Assembly (NCBI RefSeq): GCF_003589595.1
Contig: NW_020653750.1
Coordinates: forward strand, 3,834,134 to 3,898,133
Source of the DNA: Hyposmocoma kahamanoa
Lineage: Eukaryota > Arthropoda > Insecta > Lepidoptera > Cosmopterigidae
DNA length: 64,000 bases
Direction of reading: 5' to 3'
The position numbers were made by a program, and so were the translations under genes. Positions 11,501 to 23,047 of this stretch are shown piece after piece. The number at the start of each line of letters is the position of its first letter. The stretch's first letter is position 1. Below the pieces are notes generated by a model. The model was given only the letters and a program-made list of their open reading frames with translations, was not told the origin of the DNA and made no database searches.

Positions 11501-12519
11501 GGGGGCCTACCATAACCTTTCCAAAAACAATCTTATTTCAATGTAAGCTTAAAGTAAGCTTATTATAATATTACTCATATTCGTACCATGACGAACCTGT
11601 CAACCAAGCAATGTATTATTGCAAAAGTGATTGAAAGAACGAATGATTTCCCGATATTGTCTAAATTTCTAATTCCTTACTAATTCCTTACTAAAAATAG
11701 GAAAGAGATAACGCTATGTGAACTACATAACGCCATCTCTTTCTTTTTTGATGTTCCGAATCGTCTTTTCGTAGTATAATGTTTAAGTTAAGTTTTACAC
11801 GCCAGCACATCAAGCTACACATTGACGTATATTGTTTCTGTTATACTGGAGGCGATTTTCGAACAAAAACTTGTAGTCCGATGTGCCGTTCTCCGTACTT
11901 AATGTTATTTACATTCAGAGAATTTTAACTGAAAAAGAAAAGTATGTAATAATGAAGTCTATTAAAATTACGTTGTTTGCAATTATTTTTCCGCATTTTC
12001 ATTAAGAAAAATAAATAAAACAAGTAGAGTCTTGACAGTTACGTTGTGAATTCGGAACTATAGTCTAGAGTCAACTGTTATCTTCGCCAGGGAGCATATA
12101 GATGGAGCTATTATAATTTTACGAAATAAACATCGCGTATTTTTATTTAACGAAAAATTATTTACTATGTGCTAATAAATAAAAAATAACCAAAATATTG
12201 AAGAGATATACGTAAACAAATAAGTTCAACTTCACTTTTAATCATTACAAATCAATATTAAGACAATAAAACTGAAAATAATATTGTGTCTATTGTATCC
12301 GTGTAACTATTTTAAGATTGCTAAATTTGACATAACAGCAATATTGCTTTAATGTTAAAGTCGCGTCATAGTACGAACTGAGTGAATGAATAGTCACAAA
12401 GCTGCCAATAAAACATAATAGTTTTGACATTACAATAAGCTTACTTTAAGCGCGTTATGGTACGAATAGTCAATGTAAGGTTAAAGTAATACTGTTTGAA
12501 GAGGTTGTGGTAGGCCCCC
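11501..12519. mobile_element. About 1-kb non-autonomous element with GGGGGCCTACC ends
   Basis: The left end gggggcctaccataacct (11501-11518) is matched in reverse at the right end (gggggcctaccacaacct read on the minus strand from 12519). Just inside both ends lie aagtaagcttatt and attcgtaccat, also in inverted orientation. There is no coding capacity. A clear target duplication was not found, so the superfamily is unknown. Repeat F (11,797-11,900) is embedded in it. Confidence 0.65.
11797..11900 (+). repeat. Repeat F, copy 1
   Basis: Blocks agcacatcaagctacacatt, ctggaggcgattttcgaac and atgtgccgtt are shared in the same order with the reverse-strand copy at 38,030-38,135. Confidence 0.7.
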
Positions 12520-15500
12520 AGTTTTGAAAATAATTACGCGGTCCAATGAAAGCGCCGGTCCAATGATCGCAATTTTCCCTAGATCAGCAATGATCTCATT
12601 ATTGTATTTGTTATATTTAGTCTCATTGGTTTGTAAATCGTTACGAACATTACATAACACAAAGTAACCTTGTTTAAACTCCCATATTTATTTATCCAGA
12701 GTTTCAAAGGAATTTTCAACATTGTTCTCGATAAAATTTTCCTAATTTAAAATTTAAAAAAATATTTTATCGTTTTGTGTAGCGAGATATATTCGTCTTT
12801 CTAAACTCAAGTACATCTAACATCAAATTAGTTTGCTTCCTATCTAGACATGGTTTCTGGAGCATGAATAAAATATTCAAAACATCCTAGCTAAAAGCAT
12901 TAATAACACTGTTAATAACACTGAAGAATGACGATAATCGATTAAATTACTAGTTGCACATCCTCTAACGAGAAAGATCAATTTTAAAGATCGAAATAAG
13001 ATCCTATCCTCTTCTGTACAAATATGAGAAGGAAAAATAGATGAAAACAACTCCAAATGTACTTTAACCTAGTAAAGTTGGGATAATAGGTGGGTGTGCA
13101 AATTACCCATAGGCATAGGAAATATATCTATGAAATTACCTATGAAATTGTTTAATCGTGCTTATTCTCGTTTTGGAATGCTAGTCTATAAATTAGAGGA
13201 TGGACCAAGAAAACCGGAACTTTATAAATTTAATTGCCATGTAGAGTTTATATATTTGGTCTATAGTTTATACCATTGCAAAAAAATTGGTTGCTAACAA
13301 GAATACTCGCGACCACGAGGTGTAAGCACCTCCGTAAATGGATCTCATGGAATACCAACACTACGACCACAAACGATGACATAAAAAGTAAGTAAATAGT
13401 TGATAGACGTTTTTCATGTATGCTCATACATAATTTTCAAACTGTTTTTTTCCTACATAAACAGGTCTAAATTGGTATTTTCACATGTAAAATGTGTCGT
13501 AAATACGAACCAAATGAAACAAATTATCTACATGGGAAATTTTATAACTTTCCAGTATAAAATAGAAAAAGAAATTAGAAAAAGGTTTTGGCTTATTTTT
13601 TGTTCGTAGAATCTTTAAATATCTCTCCTGAAAAGATGTCGCTTTGCAGATGTTGCTTTATTACAATAAGATTGTAATTTCCAAATTTTAAATGAAATAT
13701 TGACTCTTCTCCACACATACAAGCGAGAATGCGACTTGCAACAGCACCCTATATTTGCTCCCAATTGTTACCTACATTTTAAATCACAAATCACGATGAA
13801 AAAATAAACAATTGTTTCGTTGAAATTCCTTTGTTCGATGAAGCAAGCTCATAGCCCGAGCATAATTCACAGGGAATGTTGACTCATTGTTACAGCATAT
13901 TACGAATTCATTTCCATGAAAGGGTGAAATTTATCGGAAAGGCGTCTAACGTATATATTTATTATTATACACTTTGAATCTTTATACAACTTCAGGCTGT
14001 TACAATAAATGTTTATGCAAAAACAACATTATTTCACTATATATTTGATCATTTCTCGAAGAACAAAATGATAATGAGATAAATATTGCGAACGCGAAAT
14101 TTGATGACAAAGCTAGCAAATGTTTAAGAAACGAAAAGTTTAATTTCACATACTTTCATTTTGTTAGCTGAAATATGTAGGTATGCGTAATGTACACAAA
14201 ATATATAACGGAGAAAGTTAGTGGTTAGTCCATTTAATTTTTGTGTTTTCTTGAAAATTGCCAATTCAAAAGGTAATCATTTCTAAGAAACGTACCTTCT
14301 GTGAATTGAATACTAATTGTATTTGTAATATTATGTCTTTATAATATTATCAAATATAGAATAATATTATTATCTAGTTTTAATATTATGTGTTTCAGTA
14401 GTTCAGTGTGTCGAGTAATGGTAATCGTGAGCGTCATGAATGGGGTCTTCCCACTTTCTTCGTCCGACATCTGTCTGAAACAATTACTGTCAAATAAGTA
14501 ATATTCGACCAAATTAAAAGAAGCTTGATCAATCGAATCAAGCTGTGACGGTGTGACCTCCTTGCTCGTCGTCATTCGACCTTTTTATCGCCTTTCTCCG
14601 GTTCCTGGCCACTCGTATTTAAATTATGAATTGTTCCATTCTTTCGCCTCACATTCTGATTTTGTTTCGTTCCATCGTCACTCCCTGCTACGATGGCGAC
14701 AGCGGACTGAGGCGTTTAAATTCAATCGCGTCTAAGTTTGATTCTTTTACTAAGTTATAATCATTATAATATAATCTATATCATATGTCAATTCTGATAA
14801 GTGTATAACAGTCTACAGCCTTATCATATACCTATGAATACGTATCTGTAATTTAGTATAACTCGGTCCTTTCAGGGGTAAGTGTTTACTTAAATAACTC
14901 TTTATATCCATCAAGTTAGAAAGTGTTTTAAGGTGTTTTATATTAATGTACCTGTTTTTCTATATATACCTTCGTATTGTTACAGCCTTACTCCTTACTT
15001 CTTTGTTACCTTACCCGAATTTAATTATATTTGTGGAGCGGAAGTTTTCTGTTTTACTGCCGTGAACCTGGTCACAGCTTGTTAGGGTTACAGCCCTTTC
15101 AAAGCTTAATACTAAGACACATTGTCTTTTGATTTGATCGAGTATTATTTGACAGCAATTGTTTCGGACGAATGTCGGACGGAGAACGGGAGTTACCCCT
15201 GACCCTGTTACCTTTGGTACAGTAAAGAACACTTTTTGGTAGCATAGGTATACTTGTTTATATTAATATGAATACTAATGCACACGTACAACAATTTTCA
15301 TATTGATATCAATCGTTTTCACTGACTAGTTAGGCTAAAAAGGTCGTTGATACAGTCACGTGGATATGTATAATATCCATAGATATGAAAATATTACCTA
15401 CAATCCAATGCTTTCCGATAACAGGTTAAAAAGTGCCATAAGTTTTAGCTTTTCTCTACCTCAAAGGTCTGGAAAAGATCGCTCTTAGCGATAATGCGCA

Positions 15501-17340
15501 CATTAGTTGTATGTTGTTTACGTGCAGGTTTTATTCTTATGTGAAAGCAATAAAGTGTCTATTAGCTATTCAACTATACCTATATAATAAAATATTTACT
15601 CACTGGACAGTAGTCCGCTACTCACCACTAAAAGTATCGGATTTTTTAAGGTGATTTGGTTACATCCAAAGTTCAATAATTCAAACAATAGACCTGAGTC
15701 AACCTCTTACCAAGGTCACATTATGACTAAGGCTTGAAGTACACAATTCGGTGACGTCATTAAAAAGCTTCTTTCAAAATATAACATTATACTCATAAAA
15801 CATTGCTAATAATTTTGAAAGCTATGAAGAAATTCTTAGTAGAAACTTATTTGGATCGGTATAACAATTTTTAGCTTCAGAATTCTAGTAAGTGGTGAAC
15901 GTGTAGATAATAAATACGCACTGGTACTGGTAGGTAAGTATCGATGATTAACATTTACCGACTAATTTTACAAATAAATATATATACCTGCAAAATTTTA
16001 CGAAGCGAAATTCTACACTGTTCTGACGTAACAAATTCCTGTAACTTATTAATGTAAACAAGACTTTGGGATAAACTTTCCAGAGTAGGATCAGGTGGCT
16101 TAAATAAAAGTTACTTAAGTATTTGGGGGACAGACTTAGCAAAAACTAGCCTAAGTATACATATAATATGCACATATACTTATACCTACTTCAAAACTTT
16201 CTGTCATACGAAAATGTGATATTTAGAAATAAAATTCTGCCATCCTTATCGTAAGCAACGTAATAGACATTTTTAGCGAAATTCAGGTATTAACATATCG
16301 CACTGCTATTACAATAGTGTTGTAATTCAAAATATGTGAAATTTAAGATTATACTATTGCAGAACGTAAAATTTGGATCTGTACACGTCAATGCAACCGT
16401 CGTTAGAATATTGTGAAAACAAACAAAAGATATCTACTAAACCCAAAATAAACAAACTTTTTGTGAGCTAATTCTGGACAAAACAGTCCTTACTCAAAAA
16501 TATAAAATTATCTTTTACCTGTTATTTTTAAACATATTTGGCAAGTAGGAAATTATTTTGATGTCTGTAATAAATTGTAACCTATACATAAATTTTAATA
16601 ATCTGTTACAGCTATAATTAATTTTTCATCGATTCTGAAAAAGTACACTTTTTGAGTTAATACACTATTATACTAAATGTGCGATATTTGGAATCAGCGA
16701 AACGAGGTCCACAACCCTCAATAAGCGTGTTTTTTTAGTTCAGCATAAGTAATTGACATTTTTCAAAGAAAAAAATGGCTTAGGTGCCAATACCCCGAAA
16801 GTTACCAAAATGCAAATGCGTTGTTTATGACAAGGGTAGAATTAGATACTCATGTAACTAGATGCATTTTTGTTGCTTTAACTATTTACACTGAAACCTG
16901 GTATTCCCATGGAATAACATCCGTGAAAAGGCAATCGCAAGGTTATATTTAATTTTCTTCGGCTCCATTTTTGTAAAAGTATTTTCTCGGCCTTCTTGTG
17001 CGACGCCTGACTGGAATTTAATTTCGAGCCCTGTAATCTCAACGACCATGTTTTGAATAAATCCGCCAATCAAAGTCCCTTACCCGTGCCAAAATAATTT
17101 TGGAATGAAAATGGACAATTAACAGAATATAGGACCGATGGAGAAAAGAAACCTAAGATTGCTTGTGAATAGAAGACTTTTGTGGGTTTTACGATTTTGG
17201 CATTTCAAGAATATTGCAAGCATTTTTTACTATAACCGGATGTTTATAATACACGACTAAACACAAAAAACTTAGATTGTCTTCTCTAAATTAAAAACAC
17301 AGAAATAAAATTGAATTCGTACCCTTGGCATAATAAAGCC
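12520..17340. other. 4.8 kb with no recognisable gene or repeat
   Basis: The longest open frames (for example 15011-15232 and 16878-17073 on the minus strand, 14553-14735 on plus) show no family motif that I know. A small inverted repeat agcttgat/atcaagct lies near 14,522. Otherwise it is ordinary AT-rich sequence. Confidence 0.4.
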
Positions 17341-17341
17341 A

Positions 17342-17614
17342 CATATCGACTGCGAACTGGCAACCAGTACTATTTTAATTTTGACAACTTTACAGGATGA
17401 AGAAAAAGTCATTTATATAGCATCTGGTTTATTAAATAAAAATACGTGGTGTACATACATACCTGTGTAATAAAAATATCTAAAAACTACATAATATTTT
17501 TATTTAATAAACCAGATTCTATATAAATGACGCAAACAATTTTTATCTTCATCCTGTTAAGTTGTCAAAACGCGTTGTTGAGATAGTACCGATTGCCAGT
17601 TCACAGTCGATATG
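17342..17614. mobile_element. Foldback element with about 105-120-bp inverted arms
   Basis: The left arm 17342-17444 runs catatcgactgcgaactgg, then gacaactttacaggatgaag, then tctggtttattaaataaa. The right arm 17495-17614 carries the same blocks in reverse order and orientation. The 50-bp centre is unpaired. The arms differ by scattered substitutions and one indel of about 9 bp. There is no coding capacity. It is a MITE or foldback-type element and the ends are approximate. Confidence 0.8.
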
Positions 17615-17624
17615 ATCTTTACAT

Positions 17625-17914
17625 CATCATCATCATCAACCCTTTTTATACGTCACACGCTGGGTACGGGTCTCCTCTCAGACGAGGGTTTAGGCCATAG
17701 TTCGCCACCCTCGCCCAATGCGAGGGCTGTGAACCTTCTTCAACGTGCAGGTTTCATCACAATGTTGTCCTTCACCGAAAAGCTCATGATAAATTCCAAA
17801 TTAAATTTCGCATATAAATTCCGAGAAATTCAGAGGTGCGAGCCCGGATTCGAACCCACGACCCTCTTCTTGAGAGGCAATAAGTAGGTCAAACCATTAG
17901 GCTACCACGGCTAC
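17625..17914 (-). repeat. tRNA-derived SINE (family A, Metulj-like), near full length
   Basis: On the minus strand it starts with a tRNA-like head (gccgtggtagcctaatggtt) and carries a B box gggttcgaatccg at 17845-17857. A body of about 200 bp follows, ending in a (GAT)n tail at 17,624-17,640. A head, a B box, a body and a GAT-type tail are typical of abundant lepidopteran SINEs. I recall the Heliconius Metulj family as similar, but this was not checked. Confidence 0.8.
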
Positions 17915-19128
17915 ACTACTACTGAAAGTCAAAAGATTAATTTAAACTACATAAAACTAATGATATATGTGTGGAATTTAATAACTCTCCTGTATTTAAG
18001 CATAAAAAGTAATAAGCTAATTTCTCTCATGAAAAATTTTCATTTTGCAGATGTGGCCTTATTACTAGTGTAAGGGTGCGAATTAATGATCTTATAACGA
18101 GGTACATTGTGAAGATTCAACAAGGCTGAAACTAAGAAGTTTACCCGCAATCCAAGAAGTTTTCCCATATGAAAGAGAATCGAATGGGTTGAACGACGGC
18201 GGAAGTTTAAAACGGGGCCCTTTGTTGGTCCGACGGGAATGCGAAACTCGACAACTATTCCGACAGAATCATAATTTACGCAGTCTAAAAATTTTCATTT
18301 TGTCATCAACTAGTCAATTCCTGGCGGTATCAAACTATAGAAAACGTACATTACAAAACGTCTTTTCTTTATATTGATCTAAGTATAATGAAATTAACGA
18401 GTAATGTTTTTAAATAGGGGGTATTTAAGTTCATAAATGTATATTATACTGTACGAGTTATTATACTGTACATATAGTACATATAGTTTATTATACTGTA
18501 CGAGTATCTATATTATATAGTTTATTAGATATGTGTTGCACGGTGCAAGATGCGCCGGTCGATGCCGTCGCTATGGCAACGCCCCGACCAGACTGTACAG
18601 CCTCTCCCTTACATTACACGATTGTATTTCATGATGCTACAGGTTTTGACGCGGCACCGCAAGGAAACTCGCCTAATAGAAACAGAAATATACATTAAGC
18701 AAAATTGTAAAATTTTATTCTATACCGTACCCTGTGACATCTCTATTGCACTATTGAACTGAGAGAGGTAAAGTAAAAAATATTTAAATAAAATATTGTA
18801 ACAAAATATTTGTTACCTTTCTTTTGTTGTCGTTTATTTTTTTTTATATTTAGTACTTATATTTTTACTATAAATTAAAATATGAGTACTAAAAATATTT
18901 TAAAAGTCGTATCATGTAAAGAAAACCATACGCGGAATTGGCAAACACTACATGGAAAACTAATTTGTTACGTAATATGAACATCCGGTTGAGGCACTCG
19001 ACAGTGCTTTATTATATCAAAATAGTTTTCAAATAAAGAGTGTGTGTACTATGACATTTAAATATAATATGTACGTTTCAGAGTGTAACGCCCTCAGATT
19101 CATGCAAACCTAAATAAGTACCTGTTAC
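17915..19128. other. No gene; small AT-rich repeats
   Basis: The motif ttatactgtacgagt recurs at 18,445-18,505. A 16-bp inverted repeat with one mismatch lies at 18849-18864 and 18878-18893 (tttagtacttatattt). No coding sequence is recognised. Confidence 0.45.
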
Positions 19129-19466
19129 TAGAGTTAGGTAATTTTCCAACAAATAACAAATAGTGGACATTTTTCAAGAAAATATCTAAAAAATTGGAAA
19201 AATATAATTCGAAGACTCAACATGAGTTCTACGTTCTACGTTTAGATATATCTTTTAATGTTTTATTTAGCATGAATTATAAAAAAATATATAAACATTG
19301 CTAAATATAATCTACTGCTTGGCTTATTTTCACAAATCTCATAATAGAGTTCAACATCTTCAACTTTTTACAAGTGTGACTGTCAAATTTGGAAAAATAT
19401 AGGAAATATATTCAGAAAAATATTTTTTTTTTTTCAAAATGGAAAATTTTCCATGACTCAACACTA
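19129..19466. mobile_element. Probable hAT-type MITE (338 bp)
   Basis: The left end tagagttaggtaattttcc and the right end, read inward on the minus strand as tagtgttgagtcatggaaaa, resemble the TAGTGTTG-type ends of the hAT element at 58,139. Flanking octamers cctgttac (19121-19128) and cttattac (19467-19474) agree at 6 of 8 positions, consistent with a decayed hAT target duplication. There is no coding capacity. Confidence 0.5.
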
Positions 19467-20182
19467 CTTATTACAGAACAGTTTATAATATGTAGTGTTG
19501 GGTCAATTTAAAAGGGAAATAGTACAAAAAACATCTATTCGATTCTGATTGTCATGAAATCTACTAAGACATAAATTCCTCTTTATAATTTTATTTATTA
19601 TCTCCTGCTTTTATGACAAAAGCTGTTTTACGCAAGCTCCTATTTTAATTGAGTTTCAAATTAGACTGTTTTGCATGACAAGATTAAAGCACCTTACCCA
19701 GATTTCCTTTTAGAAAGAGAAAAATGCTAATTTTATTGCAAGCATGAGGAAACATGATCCAAAGTTTGACGTGCTTTTGATCATTAGACATGAGTTTGCA
19801 AAACTGAAAAGTTTCATTTTGCACGCTGTTAACGAGAATATAAAAATTTTATCAAGCAAGAAATATATATGGAGTAGGTGTATTAAAAGTTCCGACTATC
19901 TGATGGTCTTACTTATTAAAACCAAAAAATATTATAGCATGAATGCATATTTAATGTTGTGCAACTAAAGTGGAAAGTTATATTAAATATAACGAACAAG
20001 TTGATACTTTAAGCACAGATTCAGATTGTATATATAAAAAAAATATTTTTAATACAGCGTTAATTAAATATGATGAATCAATAATTTATACAAAAAACAA
20101 GTCTTCGGTATAAAATACTTTTTATCAATTTGCCCAAAAGCTACACATGGTGAATCAATCATTTGTAAAAAAGTACTAAAAT

Positions 20183-20467
20183 ATGGTTAGATTCTTTTTG
20201 TTACAATCTTCAGTGATAAACACTATTTATCAATTTTCAGAAACACTACAACCCAAAGTTCCGTCAGAAGCGGCTCAGGTTCGCCAAATAAAACATAGTG
20301 CGAACCATGTGCAAAGGTGGGTAATACTTCTGGGTCGACAAAATAATTTGCATAATATTTCACCAGCCTCTATGTCCGGGCCAAGCTTTCTATTTCCGAC
20401 ATCCTTATTCGAACAATTCGGTGCGATGAAAGCCGAGCTAGAGGCACTTTTCAGCGCAATTCAGTGA
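20183..20467 (+). other. Unrecognised open frame, possible terminal exon
   Basis: The open frame runs to TGA at 20465-20467. Its more protein-like part (ETLQPKVPSEAAQVRQIK... ending MKAELEALFSAIQ) begins just after an acceptor-like atcaattttcag at 20229-20240. An aataaa signal lies about 48 bases after the stop, at 20515-20520. This would fit a last exon of an unknown gene, or chance. I recognise no domain and found no partner exons. Confidence 0.2.
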
Positions 20468-20738
20468 ATACAAGCCCTGTTTAAATTTCGCATTCTCTGC
20501 ATTACTCAAGATTAAATAAAATTGCTTTTATGTTTACACTAAAGATTCAGAACACGTTTAAAGGTAATTAATGCTTTATACTACAGTGACGAAAATGTAT
20601 ATGGAGTGATTTTATAAAATTATATTTTCACACAAAATATTCAGGAAAATCATAAATTTTTTTACAAATTTCCTAAATAATAAATTAATACTAATAAATA
20701 AGTTATGACAAGTGTAACGCTTTATACATAACTACATA

Positions 20739-21978
20739 GGGCGGGCGCATTATAAGTTTCCGGAACTGGCCACTTACATAAACAATATTTAAAAGTAATT
20801 ACAACATTTTAAAACGTAACTCTTTGACTGTAGAATACAGTTTGTTTCATCTGACTGTCTCTTGTTTTTACATTGTAGCGTCATTTTAGAAATTGGTTGT
20901 CTACATCACCATGCATTTAACTCGTGAAAATTTTCGTAGTATGATTTTCTACGACTTTAAGTGTAATTTAACAACTCAGCGGAGCCTAGCTCGGCTTCAA
21001 ACTGCTTTTAGCGATGAAGCACCATGCAAGACGACTATTCATAGTTGGTTTGCAGAATTCAAACGCGGTCGTGTGAATCTCAGTGACGAATTTCGTGATG
21101 GTCACCACTGCTGCGAACAACAAAAGCATCGATGCTGTGCGCCGTATGATCAAAACAGACAGGCATGTGACATACCATGAGATTCGCGCATCTTTAGGCA
21201 TAGGCATGAGTCAAATACAATCAATACTACACAAACATTTGGGTGGATCCCACACAATTTGACTGACGCTAAAAAAAGGGATCGCGTCACGTTGGTGCAA
21301 TGCCATGCTTACCAGATTCAACAAAGGGGCGTCAAATTTGGTGTGGGATATAGTTACTGGTGACGAAACATGGATTTATAGTTACGATCCCAAAACAAAG
21401 CAGCGATCGAGCGTATGGGCCTTTCGAGATGAGCTGACACCAACCAAAGTGGCGCGCGAGCAAAGTGCCTCCAAACAGATGATTGCTTCTTTTTTTAAGT
21501 AACGTGGACGGGTACACGTGGCTACTGTTGCTTTGGAGAATCGTTGTACCGTGAGTAGTGATTGGTACACGACCATTTGTTTGCCGGAAGTTATTGACAA
21601 ACTCCGTAAAAATAACCGTAAATGCCGTATATCTTGCACGACGATAATGCCAGTTCTCACACGGCCAGACAGACAAATGAATTTTTGAAGGTGAACAACG
21701 TTGACCTTATGAGCCATCCCGCGTACAGTCTCGACCTGACACCTTGTGACTTTTATTTATTTGCAAAAATTAAGAACCGTTACGCGGTCAACGATTTTCA
21801 TCACCTGAAGAGAGTTTCAGAGATTGCCACGGGGGAGTGACATAAATATTTTCAAAATTGGTTCATTCGTATGAAAAAGTGCATTAACGCTAACGGAGAA
21901 TATTAACAATAAATTCATTTCTGACCATATATAGTATTTTTTTCTTATTAATTCCGGAAACGTATAGTGCATCCCACG
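20739..21978 (+). mobile_element. Mariner transposon, copy 2 (1.24 kb)
   Basis: It is bounded by TA at 20737-20738 and 21979-21980. The inverted ends share gcattataagtttccgg on the left and gcactatacgtttccgg on the right (minus strand). It is closely similar along its length to copy 1, including the 5'UTR and the transposase, with several deletions that account for its shorter length. Confidence 0.92.
20911..21906 (+). pseudogene. Mariner transposase, inactivated (copy 2)
   Basis: The reading frame starts at ATG 20911 (MHLTRENFRSMIFYDF), so the stop seen near the start of copy 1 is absent here. The helix-turn-helix part is intact to FRDG, where a small deletion near 21,105 shifts the frame. 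The first catalytic Asp is intact (TGDETWIYSYD, near 21,360), with Trp where copy 1 has a stop. The second Asp lies in HDDNASSHTA (HDN in the family; frameshifted locally) and the third in YSLDLTPCD. A deletion around 21,240 removes the KKLCSR segment before the WIPHNL motif. The frame ends at TAA 21904-21906, truncating the usual EYFEKQ tail. The two copies carry different lesions, so they decayed independently. Confidence 0.9.
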
Positions 21979-21980
21979 TA

Positions 21981-22749
21981 TTATTAAAGAAATACAATTT
22001 CAGCGAAAGTTTCGGAAATTATACTTATTGAATTTTTAAGTGATAAGGTAACCTACACAGGACACCGCATACTGCCTATACTACAAATCAGTTTTTAGAG
22101 GAATTTGCCTTCCGTTGAGTACCTATACCGTTTTGACGTTTTCAAGTATACTTGCAACTAAGACTTGCAATAAACGATTTTGAATTTTTGCTAATATTAT
22201 GAATATAAAGAGGTCGAATGCCTTAAAAAAGACGATTCGGTAATTGTTGTCTTAATTATTAGGTAATTATGTTACATAGGTTCTTACTAAAGTACCAATG
22301 GTAATAGAATATATAAAAGACATGCATTTTATTGGATATTGTCACGTAATTACGAACTGGACATAGTTAAACATAACGGATCCAATCCACATCCACTCAC
22401 TTTCGAGATATGGCAGTTTGAAGCTTAAAGGTGCTTCTCACTATATTCCAGAGATTCCAGAGTTATTTATATGTTGGATTTTTTTGCTGATCTAAAGAAG
22501 ATACACTTTAGGAACCGTTTGACACTTTTTGCTTAACTACGTCCAACTAAAATTACCCCAGAATAAGGAGTGCAACAAAACCCGGTTATTTCGGTTTGGG
22601 ATTATCGTCCTTCATAAATTATAGAGTAAAAACAAACTGCGAGCGGAATTGTACATTTGGCGCTTCGCCGAATATAATTTAGACCGCTTTGTTACCTTTC
22701 CTTTGTACTTATCTGAGTTAGTAACCGGCGCATATCGTCCACCTGAAAA
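21981..22749. other. No gene or recognisable repeat
   Basis: Nothing with a recognisable domain or repeat structure was found between mariner copy 2 and the hAT element. Confidence 0.4.
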
Positions 22750-23047
22750 TTTAAGTCTTGCCCCCAAGTTTAAGTCTTAACCCCAGTCTTGGTCTTGGTC
22801 TTGCGTCGGTAAACCTGGTATTGGTCTTGGTCTTGGTATTGCACACACAGTCTTGATCTTGGTCTCGGTCTTGCTGCAAGAGTCTCGCAAGTCTTGCAAT
22901 TACCTATTGTTACTTATAATTCGTAAAAATGAAAATATACGGGTGCAGGTATCGTAATACGCAGGTTTATCTACAATGACGGTTTGGGGTAAAAATACAG
23001 CATAAAAACGAATCTTTTGCTTTATTAATTATTTATTTGAATGAAAA

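Noticed and set aside
17840..17914. tRNA gene within the SINE head (likewise at 1.1, 26.6 and 38.8 kb)
   Set aside because: Each is joined to a SINE body and lacks an intact cloverleaf.
22785..22900. tcttgg array as a simple satellite or CRISPR-like array
   Set aside because: The spacing is irregular, it is mirrored at the other end of the hAT element, and it is best explained as hAT subterminal repeats.
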